Shown: positions 8,868 to 17,609 of the stretch, piece after piece
Position numbering within the stretch: position 1 is the stretch's first letter
How the letters are laid out: each line of letters begins with the position of its first letter
Assembly: GCF_000314895.2 (NCBI RefSeq)
Contig: NZ_CM001773.1
Span: forward strand, 663,289-727,288
DNA from: Providencia sneebia DSM 19967
GTDB taxonomy: Bacteria; Pseudomonadota; Gammaproteobacteria; Enterobacterales; Enterobacteriaceae
Length of the DNA: 64,000 nucleotides
Reading direction: 5' to 3'
Notes under the pieces: model-generated
Database searches by the model: none
What the model saw: the letters and a program-made list of their open reading frames with translations, nothing else
Told to the model about the DNA's origin: nothing
Program-made: the position numbers and the translations under genes

Positions 8868-8868
8868 T

Positions 8869-9471
8869 ATGACATGGAATAATTTTAAATTAGTAATTGT
8901 AAGTTTTTTATTGATTTTTATATACCCGATGCCATGGTCATACGCTGATTACCCTATGGCTGAAAATATTAATTTTATAATTAGAGTACCTGCTTCTACT
9001 TGTGTTATTTCGCCAGTTAATGTGATGGTTCTAGATGAAATTGATGGTGCTAGATTAGCAGAAACAAATTGGAAAACCATAGCATTAAAAGATATTGAAA
9101 TAAATTTACATAGTTGTGTTTATTATGCTGGTTCAAGTGGTACACCAAAAATAAAAATAACTGCGGCAGCGGGTACATATGCAATGAGTAATACAAATAA
9201 TCTTTTGTATAGAAATACGGGTTCGACTGCTACAGGATTTGGTATTGCGGTATTTAATACAGTTTCACCTGCTGTTGATACATCATCAACCTCACAAATG
9301 GTGAAATCTGGCGATATCATTTGGCAAGGTAGTCTAAATGAAAAATTCGCTAGTCGTAAAGTATATATTTCAACGGGGGTTTCATGTGGCCCAAGGGCAA
9401 ATTGCTCACCCGATAAATTATCTTCTGGTGCATTAAATGCAAAATTCACTTTAGATTTCTTATATGATTGA
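8869..9471 (+). CDS. Minor fimbrial subunit 3
   Basis: 200 residues. The ATG follows the previous stop after one base (TAATATG), implying translational coupling. Signal segment with LVIVSFLLIFIYP. Pilin cysteines are in ASTCVIS and LHSCVY; a second pair is in VSCGPRANC. C-terminus LDFLYD. Same family as subunits 2 and 4 (shared GFGI motif and paired late cysteines). Confidence 0.75.
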   Translation: MTWNNFKLVIVSFLLIFIYPMPWSYADYPMAENINFIIRVPASTCVISPVNVMVLDEIDGARLAETNWKTIALKDIEINLHSCVYYAGSSGTPKIKITAAAGTYAMSNTNNLLYRNTGSTATGFGIAVFNTVSPAVDTSSTSQMVKSGDIIWQGSLNEKFASRKVYISTGVSCGPRANCSPDKLSSGALNAKFTLDFLYD

Positions 9472-9480
9472 GTTTAGAAA

Positions 9481-10077
9481 ATGAAAAATAAATCTTATAT
9501 ATGTTTATTATTGGTATTTTTATTTAAACCAGCATTTTCTAGTGAATTGAATATTTTATATATGGTTAATGCAATAGGATCATGTGACATTGTATTTAAT
9601 CCTACTAAAGAACTAAGGTTACCACCGTTAGATCCATTAGATATAATTGACTCTCCTAATCCACGAGTACTAAGTATTGGGAAAGTTAATCTTAAATTAA
9701 CTAACTGTGCAAATAATTATTCAAGAACACCTTATTTAACTATTTCAGGTACAACTTCGACTGATAATATAGATGTGACTACTCGTCCTTTTTTACTAAA
9801 AAGCTCTGGTCAATCTAAAGGATTTGGATTTGTTATTGGTAAATCAAGTTCTGGAATTATTGAATGGGGCGAAGGTTCTAATGGAATATATTCATTTGCT
9901 TCAGGGAATGTCTCAATTGTTTTAGGACGACAAGGAATGCCAGCAAGTGAACTTAATAATTTATCTAAAGATTTATATGTTGGTATAACTTGTGGAACAG
10001 CTAAAGGCTGCCAATCTCAAAATGTTAACTCAGGGGATCTAAATGCTAATTTAGTATTTAATTTTTCCTATAATTAA
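9481..10077 (+). CDS. Minor fimbrial subunit 4
   Basis: 198 residues with a signal peptide ending near AFSS. Cysteines in GSCDIV and LTNC, with a second pair in TCGTAKGC. GFGFVIG corresponds to the GFGI of its neighbours, and the C-terminus is LVFNFSYN. Its function within the fimbria is unknown; the tandem set suggests duplicated and diverged tip or adaptor subunits. Confidence 0.75.
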   Translation: MKNKSYICLLLVFLFKPAFSSELNILYMVNAIGSCDIVFNPTKELRLPPLDPLDIIDSPNPRVLSIGKVNLKLTNCANNYSRTPYLTISGTTSTDNIDVTTRPFLLKSSGQSKGFGFVIGKSSSGIIEWGEGSNGIYSFASGNVSIVLGRQGMPASELNNLSKDLYVGITCGTAKGCQSQNVNSGDLNANLVFNFSYN

Positions 10078-10089
10078 TGGCGCTTGATA

Positions 10090-10812
10090 ATGAAATCGTA
10101 TTTTCAAGGTATTATCCTACTTTTTTGTCTAACGTTTGTATCATCATTCACTTACGCTTCAGGTGGTATTAGTTTTAGCTATACACGTATTATTTTCGAT
10201 GAAGATAAAGGTGCTGCTAGTTTAATAATCCGCAATCATGGTGATGGAGTTTATTTGATTAATTCAGGTATTGCTGGTGATCAAGAATTAAAATCAAACG
10301 CCCCATTTACTGTTATACCACCTATTTTTAGGTTAGATGCAAATTCTAATAATACAATAAGAATTATTAAAAGTAAGAGTGAATCAACATTACCAATTGA
10401 TAGAGAGTCTATATTTTATTTTCATTCTACTGCAATACCAGGCAGTTCAACAAAAGAGAGTGATAATAATATAGAAGATACAGGTGCACAACTTTCTATT
10501 GCTATGCGAACAATACTGAAAGTTATCTATAGACCTGCAAGATTAAAAGGTAAAGTTGAAGATACCTATGGCTTATTAACATTTAAGAATGATAATGGTT
10601 TTTTAAAAATCAATAATCCTACACCTTATTATCAAACCTTAGCACTATTAAATATTGATGGAGTACCCGTCGATCTTAATCAATATATTTCTATGGTTGA
10701 TCCAGTAGGAAATATAAAAATACCTGTAAAAAAATCAGCTAAAAAAGTTGAGTGGAAAATGATTACTGATGTAGGTGGAGAAAGTAAGTCATTCTTTCAG
10801 ACAATAAATTGA
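10090..10812 (+). CDS. Periplasmic fimbrial chaperone 2
   Basis: 240 residues from the ATG at 10090, which begins the signal peptide MKSYFQGIILLFCL; a TTG two codons earlier is less likely. Chaperone signatures are PPIFRLDANSNNTIRI, DRESIFYFHSTAIP and LKVIYRPARL. Compared with chaperone 1 the Ig domain begins GISFSYTRIIFDED. A second chaperone in one operon usually serves a different subunit set. Ten bases separate it from chaperone 3. Confidence 0.87.
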   Translation: MKSYFQGIILLFCLTFVSSFTYASGGISFSYTRIIFDEDKGAASLIIRNHGDGVYLINSGIAGDQELKSNAPFTVIPPIFRLDANSNNTIRIIKSKSESTLPIDRESIFYFHSTAIPGSSTKESDNNIEDTGAQLSIAMRTILKVIYRPARLKGKVEDTYGLLTFKNDNGFLKINNPTPYYQTLALLNIDGVPVDLNQYISMVDPVGNIKIPVKKSAKKVEWKMITDVGGESKSFFQTIN

Positions 10813-10822
10813 AGTGAACGTT

Positions 10823-11590
10823 ATGATAAATAATAAATTACCTTTATATGTAAATATCTTTTTAGGTTTTATTCTCTACTATTCAAGTCACTCTATTGCA
10901 TATGAATATGATGGATTCGCTATATCTACATCTAGAGTAATATTTAGTGAGTTGCCTAAAGATAAAGTAAAAAGTGTTGAGGTTTGGAATGATACTGATG
11001 AAAGCTATCTATTGCATTCATCTATTAAATCTGCGAATGGTGCTACTGGCTATCCATTAGATAAAAAAATAAATAATACTGATAAATCATTTTTTACAAT
11101 AACACCACCACTTTCTCGTGTAGAAAAAAGAGGCCGTTTGCCTTTACGTATTATTCTATCTGATACAGCTATAGCTACTTTACCTAAGAATGAGGAATCT
11201 ATCTTTTTTCTTTCAGTTCAGGCTATTCCATCCATGAAAGAAAGTGGAAATAGTTTAAATATCTCATTAATCAGTAATATAAAGGTCTTTTATAGACCAA
11301 GCTCAATAAAAACAAGAATAGAAGATGCAATGAATGATGTAGATATTTCATTAGGTAATAATTGTATTAATTTTAAGAATAAAACACCTTTGTATTTAAC
11401 TTTTTATAATATTTCAGTCAACAACATCAATGTAAATAATAATGATTTAGATACAATGCTGTCACCATCAGGTAACCATTGTTACCGTATTCCAAATGAA
11501 ATTAATAAGCTAAATACTAAGTTTAAAGTTAGCTGGAGTTTTATTGATGAAGATGGATTACCTACTAAAACTAAAGATATAGAAGTTTAA
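10823..11590 (+). CDS. Periplasmic fimbrial chaperone 3
   Basis: 255 residues from the ATG at 10823, preceded by GAAGTGA. Signal peptide with NIFLGFILYYSSHS. Chaperone signatures are FAISTSRVIFSEL, PPLSRVEKRG, EESIFFLSVQAIP and IKVFYRPS. Two cysteines late in the protein (NNCINF and NHCYRI) probably form a disulphide in the C-terminal domain, a feature chaperones 1 and 2 lack. Adjacent to the usher and adhesin genes, so it may serve the adhesin; this is inference. Confidence 0.87.
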   Translation: MINNKLPLYVNIFLGFILYYSSHSIAYEYDGFAISTSRVIFSELPKDKVKSVEVWNDTDESYLLHSSIKSANGATGYPLDKKINNTDKSFFTITPPLSRVEKRGRLPLRIILSDTAIATLPKNEESIFFLSVQAIPSMKESGNSLNISLISNIKVFYRPSSIKTRIEDAMNDVDISLGNNCINFKNKTPLYLTFYNISVNNINVNNNDLDTMLSPSGNHCYRIPNEINKLNTKFKVSWSFIDEDGLPTKTKDIEV

Positions 11591-11619
11591 ATTAATAAAT
11601 TTCACAGGGTATGGAATAA

Positions 11620-14202
11620 ATGATTAGTACAAATAATCGCTATAAAATTTATAAGAATAAGTATGTTTTCATAACTTCTTATGTGATATTTATTAGTTGC
11701 ATGCCAATGTTAGGCCATTCTAAAGAATACCATTTTGATACTTCTTTCCTAGGAGAAATTGGTAATAATATAGATGTTGCTCAATTTGAAAATGAAAATA
11801 GTACGCCTGAAGGTGAATATCTTGTCGACATTTATGTCAATAGTGATTTCTATAAAACTAAATTAATTAAATTTGTTAAAAACAAACAGAATAAAGTTGT
11901 TCCTGAATTAACAAAGCTTGATTTTATCAACTTTGGTGTAAATGCTGAAAGTTTACCTGTATTTAAAAGTACAGGAAATGATATTAATTTATTAGAACTA
12001 CAAAAATATATTCCTGATGCTACAGAAAATTTTGATATAAAAAAATTAAGACTAGATATTAATATTCCTCAAGCATATATGGATATTAAAGCATTGAGAA
12101 GTACTAATAGAGAGTTATGGGACCAAGGTATTCCAGCTATGGTTCTTAACTATACTCTTAATGCATCTAATTTAAAAAGTAAAACAAGTGGTTTCTCTGA
12201 TACAAAAAACAATAACTTATTCTTTTCAGCATTTGGTGGATTTAATTTTGATGCATGGCGCCTAAGAGGCACCATGAATTATATTTATAATAGAACAAAA
12301 AGCGAATTTGGAGTTACAACACAGAAAGATTTATCTTGGAATAATATAAGATTAGAACGTGATATTCAAAAGATAAATAGTGAACTTTCTATCGGTGAAG
12401 TTTCGACTAATAGTGTTATTTTCGATCAATTTGAATATCGTGGTTTATTATTGCAGTCTAATGACAGTATGTTACCTGCTGAGGAACGTAATTTTGCACC
12501 TGTGATTTCTGGTGTTGCTAATTCGAATGCGCAAATTACGATTACTCAAAATGGTACTGTGATATATCAAACGTCAGTCGCACCAGGCCCATATAAAATA
12601 ACTGATATTTATTCAACAAATAGTGTGGGCGATTTAGTTGTAACTGTAAAAGAGGCTGATGGAAAAACTTATATTACAACGTATCCTTATTCATCACTTC
12701 CAATGATGTTAAGAGAAGGTAAAAAAATATATTCAGCATCCGTTGGTAAATATCGAAATGGTGGTTATACCTCAGATGCTAAAAGCCCATTGTTTGCAAT
12801 GGCAAGTTTATCAGCAGGATTGATAAATAATATTACCTTGTATGGTGGTTTATTAGGTTCAAATAATTATCGTTCTTTGGGAGTAGGGATTGGCCTTTCA
12901 TTAGGTGCATTTGGTGCTCTATCTTTAGATGGCACGTATGCAAATGCTTCTTTATCACATAATAGAAGGGCTGACGGTGGTTCCTTTAGAGCTAAATATT
13001 CAAAAAGTTTATTAGAATCGGGTACGACAATTGATTTAACAACTTATCGTTATTCGACAAGTAACTTTTATAGTTTTACCGATGCAAATACAGATGATTA
13101 TTCTTTAAATGAGGGATGGTCACCGTGGTTTAAAGAGCGCCGGAAAAGTAGTTGGCAAACATCGATTACCCAAACTCTTGGTAATTTAGGCGTTATACGT
13201 ATTTCTGGTAGAAGGGATGATTATTGGGGATCTAGCCGTATCGTTAACACTCTTGATTTAGGGTTTAGCTCATCTGTTGGTCGGATAGGCTATAATCTTA
13301 ATTACTCTATTAACCATTATGAGAAAACAAAAACTGATTGGCCAACTAACCATCAATTTTCTGTTAACGTTTCGGTTCCTTTTAATGCTTTTGACAATGA
13401 TAAATTTAATTTATCAAGTATATCTTATGGCTATAGTCAGAATAACCGTGGTGATATAAGTAATCAGGCCTCAGTAAATGGTAACTTAGATGCTAATAAT
13501 GGATCTTGGTATACTTCTTTCCAACATGATAATAATGGTAAAGGTACCGGACTTAATCTAGGTGCTAGTTACAATAGTGGATATGGTAATTCAAGCCTGG
13601 GTTATTATACTTCATCTGATAATAAAATGGTTATGGGAAGCTTTAATGGTGGTGTTGTTGCTCATCGTGGCGGTATTCTTTTTAGTGATACATTATCAGA
13701 TGCTATTGCTATTGTAAGTACTCCAGATGCAAAAGGGATCTCTGTTGGGGTATCTAAAACAAAAACAAATAGTTCTGGATATGCTATTTATCCATCATTA
13801 CAAAGTTATCAACGTAACTCAATAACGCTTGACCCATTATCTTTTGCTAATGGAATTGATATAGAAAATAACAGTACTAATGTTTACCCAACAAAAGGTG
13901 CTGTTGTTTTAGCTAAATTCAAAACTAAAGTGGGTTATCAAGCTATTTTGACATTAAAGAATAATAAAAAATCTATTCCATTTGGTGCATCTGCTATTTT
14001 AGTTGGTGATGATACAAATATCAGTATTCTTGATGAAAATAGTACTGTTTATATGTCTGGATTACCTAAAAAAGGAACATTAAAAGTCGTGTGGGGAAAT
14101 AAACCTGACCAAACTTGTAATGCGCCATTTAGTATTAATGATAACGATGCTAATTCAGGTTCAGATATTAATATTGTTTATAAAACACTAGTGTGTAATT
14201 AA
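11620..14202 (+). CDS. Outer-membrane fimbrial usher
   Basis: FimD/PapC-type usher of 860 residues that assembles and secretes the fimbria. After a signal anchor the N-terminal domain begins YHFDTSFLGEIGNNID and GEYLVDIYVN. The barrel carries the usual alternating aromatic strands. The plug domain is seen as APVISGVANSNAQITITQNG followed by VAPGPYKITD. The C-terminal plug-like domains end with cysteines in QTCNAPF and LVCN. The start is at the first Met after the chaperone 3 stop with a weak AGGG site. Only one usher is present, so all subunits and the three chaperones must feed it. Confidence 0.93.
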   Translation: MISTNNRYKIYKNKYVFITSYVIFISCMPMLGHSKEYHFDTSFLGEIGNNIDVAQFENENSTPEGEYLVDIYVNSDFYKTKLIKFVKNKQNKVVPELTKLDFINFGVNAESLPVFKSTGNDINLLELQKYIPDATENFDIKKLRLDINIPQAYMDIKALRSTNRELWDQGIPAMVLNYTLNASNLKSKTSGFSDTKNNNLFFSAFGGFNFDAWRLRGTMNYIYNRTKSEFGVTTQKDLSWNNIRLERDIQKINSELSIGEVSTNSVIFDQFEYRGLLLQSNDSMLPAEERNFAPVISGVANSNAQITITQNGTVIYQTSVAPGPYKITDIYSTNSVGDLVVTVKEADGKTYITTYPYSSLPMMLREGKKIYSASVGKYRNGGYTSDAKSPLFAMASLSAGLINNITLYGGLLGSNNYRSLGVGIGLSLGAFGALSLDGTYANASLSHNRRADGGSFRAKYSKSLLESGTTIDLTTYRYSTSNFYSFTDANTDDYSLNEGWSPWFKERRKSSWQTSITQTLGNLGVIRISGRRDDYWGSSRIVNTLDLGFSSSVGRIGYNLNYSINHYEKTKTDWPTNHQFSVNVSVPFNAFDNDKFNLSSISYGYSQNNRGDISNQASVNGNLDANNGSWYTSFQHDNNGKGTGLNLGASYNSGYGNSSLGYYTSSDNKMVMGSFNGGVVAHRGGILFSDTLSDAIAIVSTPDAKGISVGVSKTKTNSSGYAIYPSLQSYQRNSITLDPLSFANGIDIENNSTNVYPTKGAVVLAKFKTKVGYQAILTLKNNKKSIPFGASAILVGDDTNISILDENSTVYMSGLPKKGTLKVVWGNKPDQTCNAPFSINDNDANSGSDINIVYKTLVCN

Positions 14203-14215
14203 TTGATAAAGTGAT

Positions 14216-15376
14216 ATGACAATGAAAAGAATAATTAATACTAAATTAATTTTATTAGCTTTGTTTGCTTGTAATATAGAAAGTGCATTTTCTGCTCCGC
14301 TCATTAGGATGGTCGTGCCAGCTCGAGTAACAGGCATAGTTGGATATACAAATACCCTAAGTGAATCAATTAATACTTTAGCTTTATCAACCGATGCAAA
14401 TAAAGATTTAGGATTCCCTGCAATGATACTTAATACAAGTCTGAGTTCAGGAGGATGTAATTATTTCGGAGAAGGTCACTTTATAGAAAGAATGCATGGA
14501 AGTTTTCAAGGATATACTCTATATGATACCGTAAGTGGTCAACGTGGTGGTTTAATGGTTACTTTTGAAGGTGTTGGTAAATGGAAAAGACAGCTAGCCA
14601 ATGGTGAGCTTGTTCAGGGAACTGTCACTTATGATACTGGTGGCGGATGGACTAATAACTGGGATAAGCCTATTAATGGGAAGACTTCTTCATCACGAAT
14701 GAGAGGAGGGTATGTATTAAATTGCCCTTCAGTAAACCCAGATGAAGCACCAATAATAAGAAATGTTTTTAAATATGGTGGCACAAAATATTCTTGGATT
14801 AGTGTTAGGGGAGTGATTATTTCCGAGTCAGGAAATATTCCTCCTGGTATCTATGTTTTACCAGCAGCTATGCTTCTTTCAGATGGCGGTGATGGTGTTA
14901 CTTCTAATAAGAAAGAGTTTTTAAATGCTTTAGAAGTCAGGGTTGCCAATTTTTCATGCATTATTAAACTAAGTAAAAATAATATTTATTTTGATATGGC
15001 TAATATGCAAGAAGATAGTGTAACAATTTCTTCATCCTGCTTAGGTGCAAGGGAAAATATTGGTAACTTAAAGGCTAGCCTAAATGTTCAAGCAAGTGGT
15101 ACATCATCACCTTCAGTATCTGACCCTACAAAATTAGTTGTTGCAAATACAAATGAACAACTTGTTATTCGTGGTTCATGGAATAATGATGTATTAAACT
15201 GTTCTCGCTCAAGTGTCTTCTTTGATAATAGAATGGGGCTTGATTTAGGTGAACTTAAAGATGGTGTCCAAACAGATTTTCCCGCTCAGAAACTTCGTTT
15301 TATTGCATGTAATGAAGGGCAAGCACCCGCAGGTATGTATACAGCACAAGCTACAGTTTCTATTGTGACACGCTAG
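14216..15376 (+). CDS. Putative two-domain fimbrial tip adhesin
   Basis: 386 residues, about twice the subunit length, and last in the operon, the usual position and size of a tip adhesin. A signal peptide is followed by an N-terminal region (about residues 28-240) with cysteines in SSGGCNY and YVLNCPS and many Gly/Tyr/Trp residues (GGGWTNNWDKP), a candidate receptor-binding lectin domain. The C-terminal pilin-like domain has cysteines in NFSCII and SSSCLG plus LNCSRS and FIACNEG, and ends AQATVSIVTR. Start could be ATG 14216 or 14222. Ligand unknown. Confidence 0.75.
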   Translation: MTMKRIINTKLILLALFACNIESAFSAPLIRMVVPARVTGIVGYTNTLSESINTLALSTDANKDLGFPAMILNTSLSSGGCNYFGEGHFIERMHGSFQGYTLYDTVSGQRGGLMVTFEGVGKWKRQLANGELVQGTVTYDTGGGWTNNWDKPINGKTSSSRMRGGYVLNCPSVNPDEAPIIRNVFKYGGTKYSWISVRGVIISESGNIPPGIYVLPAAMLLSDGGDGVTSNKKEFLNALEVRVANFSCIIKLSKNNIYFDMANMQEDSVTISSSCLGARENIGNLKASLNVQASGTSSPSVSDPTKLVVANTNEQLVIRGSWNNDVLNCSRSSVFFDNRMGLDLGELKDGVQTDFPAQKLRFIACNEGQAPAGMYTAQATVSIVTR

Positions 15377-15396
15377 GCTAATTTATTAAATTAATA

Positions 15397-15440
15397 AAAG
15401 GGTTAATCTGATATTTTGAATCTAGATAACCCCTTTATTT
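15397..15440 (+). terminator. Probable terminator of the fimbrial operon
   Basis: AAAGGGTTA and TAACCCCTTT pair with one bulged base around an inner ATCT/AGAT pairing, followed by ATTT. It lies 20 bases beyond the adhesin stop, between convergent genes, and may act in both directions. Confidence 0.6.
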
Positions 15441-15479
15441 AAAAAGATAACTACCGATGATTATAAATATAAAGAATAG

Positions 15480-16481
15480 CTATTTATCTAGATAAATGTT
15501 TTGCGTTGGATACGCTAATTCAGCATCATGGCTTTTAATAATATTGATTATATTAAAATAAATATTTTGTTGCGCTGCTAGCCATTCAGCCCAAACGACG
15601 GTTTTAGTAAAACAATAGACCATAATATTTAGCGATGAATCTGTAACTTCATTAAAGTAAACTAATAATGTTTGTTCAGTATCAATATTAGGGTCTTGTT
15701 TTAAAAGCGCACGAATATCCTCAATAATTGGGCTTATTTTATCAGTATCCTGATAACGCAGGCGTAATGAAAAATCCACTCTTCGATGTGTCATATGGCT
15801 ATTATTTTCAATTGTAATTGATGAAAATAATGAATTTGGTACATAAAGTGGTCGATGATCAAAAGTCAGTATTTTGGTCATCCGCCAACCAATTTCTATT
15901 ACTGTTCCTGCAATATTTTTATCTGGGGAGCTTATCCAGTCACCATTATTAAATGGCCTGTCAAAATACAAAATAATACCGGATAAAAAATTACTAATAA
16001 CTTCTTTGCCCGCCATACCAATAATAATACTCCCAAATCCACCAAATGCCATCAAGCCAGAAATGCTTAAGCCAAATTGCTGTCCAAAGATTAATATAAT
16101 AGAAAAAAATACAAATACTTTGATAACTCTGGCAATAATATGTGCTGAAGTAGGATTATTTCCTCTGGTGACTTGATATTTTTCTAATCTATTAATGAGT
16201 AAAAAAGACTTTTTAATTAAAATGATACTGATAAAAATGAGTATCATAAAATTAATAAATGATGTAGGGATAAAAGACAATCCTAACTTGACTTTTATTG
16301 TATCAATAAATTGCATTAATAATATGACAAATAAGCATTCTGCTGCAACTTGAATAATATGAATAAAAAGGCTTTTATATTTCTTTAGATAGATGATGAT
16401 CTCTAATATTATAAAAATAATCAAATAGAGAATGAGAACAATAGAATGGTTATTCAGTTTTTCAAATAGAGCCTGAAACAT
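15480..16481 (-). CDS. ynaI: MscS-family mechanosensitive channel, YnaI-like
   Basis: Low-conductance tension-gated inner-membrane channel. At 333 residues it is close to E. coli YnaI (343) rather than short MscS (286). Several N-terminal hydrophobic helices are followed by the pore-lining helix LMAFGGFGSIIIGMAGKEV and the beta domain (SGIILYFDRPFNNGDWI, then GTVIEIGWRMTKI and RPLYVPNSLF). The C-terminal cytoplasmic cage contains VYCFTKTVVWAEWLAAQQ, a segment nearly identical to YnaI. Convergent with the fimbrial operon and separated from glsA by a terminator, so probably transcribed alone. Confidence 0.9.
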   Translation of the reverse strand: MFQALFEKLNNHSIVLILYLIIFIILEIIIYLKKYKSLFIHIIQVAAECLFVILLMQFIDTIKVKLGLSFIPTSFINFMILIFISIILIKKSFLLINRLEKYQVTRGNNPTSAHIIARVIKVFVFFSIILIFGQQFGLSISGLMAFGGFGSIIIGMAGKEVISNFLSGIILYFDRPFNNGDWISSPDKNIAGTVIEIGWRMTKILTFDHRPLYVPNSLFSSITIENNSHMTHRRVDFSLRLRYQDTDKISPIIEDIRALLKQDPNIDTEQTLLVYFNEVTDSSLNIMVYCFTKTVVWAEWLAAQQNIYFNIINIIKSHDAELAYPTQNIYLDK

Positions 16482-16596
16482 ATATCAACTCACAATTATA
16501 GATTTAAAGATAAATTATTTTTAATAAATACGAGTAGAATATTTTATTATTCGTCAGAATATTATGTTAAATAATATGTTTATCAAAAAGCTAAAT

Positions 16597-16616
16597 AGCC
16601 CCAAATTATTGGGGCT
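16597..16616 (-). terminator. Terminator of the acid-resistance operon
   Basis: AGCCCCAA and TTGGGGCT form an 8-bp stem with a 4-nt loop, 43 bases past the glsA stop. On the minus strand it is followed by ATTTAGCTTTTTG. Confidence 0.8.
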
Positions 16617-16658
16617 TTATCATGACTTCATTATTTCTTAATAGTGGAATTAACCCTA

Positions 16659-17591
16659 TCAATAATAAAGACTTAATCCTAATGTATTCGCAATTTGCGT
16701 CACACCAGCCTGACCCCGAACGCTATTGCCAACGGCATCTAATGGCGGGGAAAATCCAGCAATCGCTAATTGACCAGGGACGACAGCTAAAATTCCTCCA
16801 CCGACACCACTTTTTCCTGGTAAACCAACTGTATAAGCCCAAGTGCCTGACGTGGTATAAAGGCCTTCCATTGTCATTTCGGCTAAAATATGCGGCACAT
16901 TCTTGGTGCTAATAATGCGTTCTTTTGTGATTGGGTTAATGCCTTCATTGGCTAAAGTCGCGCCCATTGTTGCAAGGTCAACGGTATTAATCAGTGTTGA
17001 ACATTGCCTAGTGTAGACATCAACAGCAGCCATTGGGTTAGAATACATTGCCCCCGCGCTTTTCATTAGCCAAGCTAAAGCGCGATTATGGTAATTTGTT
17101 GCTTGTTCTGAGTTATTGACCTCTTCACTCATTGCCAATTCGCGGCCTGCGAAATGGCTTTGTATGGTCAAGATTTGGTGATAGCGATCCATCGTATCTT
17201 TTGCTGCAATCAAACTTGTTGTTGCAATTGCGCCTGCATTCACTAATGGGCTCAACGGCTTATCACCATGTAGCTCAAGCGCAATAACTGAATTAAATGG
17301 TTCACCCGTTGGGTCTGCGCCAATTTTTTCCCTGAAAACTTTAGCGCCAGTTTGCTCCATTGCAAGCGCCATCGTAAAAACTTTGGAAATGGATTCAATT
17401 GCAAATTCAAATTCACTATCACCTGCGGTATAAATTTCCCCAGTGACTGTCACAACGGCTAACCCAAAGAGATTTGATGGCACAGACGCTAAATAGGGAA
17501 TATAACTTGCATTTTCACCGCCAGATAGCATTTTGTTGTCCATGTAAGCTTCAGAAATCGCTTGTTTTATTGCGTCTTTATCAATATTCAT
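16659..17591 (-). CDS. glsA: Glutaminase
   Basis: Hydrolyses glutamine to glutamate and ammonia. The 310 residues equal the length of E. coli YbaS (GlsA1), the acid-activated glutaminase. The serine-beta-lactamase-like fold motifs are visible: the ESISKVF nucleophile region, GADPTGEPFNSVIALE, NAGAIATTSLI, and GLPGKSGVGGGILAVVPG near the C-terminus. AAGGT precedes the ATG. It is the last gene of an operon with gadB and gadC, 18 bases after gadC. There it can make glutamate for GadB while the released ammonia neutralises protons. Confidence 0.95.
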   Translation of the reverse strand: MNIDKDAIKQAISEAYMDNKMLSGGENASYIPYLASVPSNLFGLAVVTVTGEIYTAGDSEFEFAIESISKVFTMALAMEQTGAKVFREKIGADPTGEPFNSVIALELHGDKPLSPLVNAGAIATTSLIAAKDTMDRYHQILTIQSHFAGRELAMSEEVNNSEQATNYHNRALAWLMKSAGAMYSNPMAAVDVYTRQCSTLINTVDLATMGATLANEGINPITKERIISTKNVPHILAEMTMEGLYTTSGTWAYTVGLPGKSGVGGGILAVVPGQLAIAGFSPPLDAVGNSVRGQAGVTQIANTLGLSLYY

Positions 17592-17609
17592 ATTTGTTAC
17601 CTTTTTAAC

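Noticed and set aside
16622..16912. 96-residue frame opposite glsA
   Set aside because: Antisense shadow of glsA with no family features.
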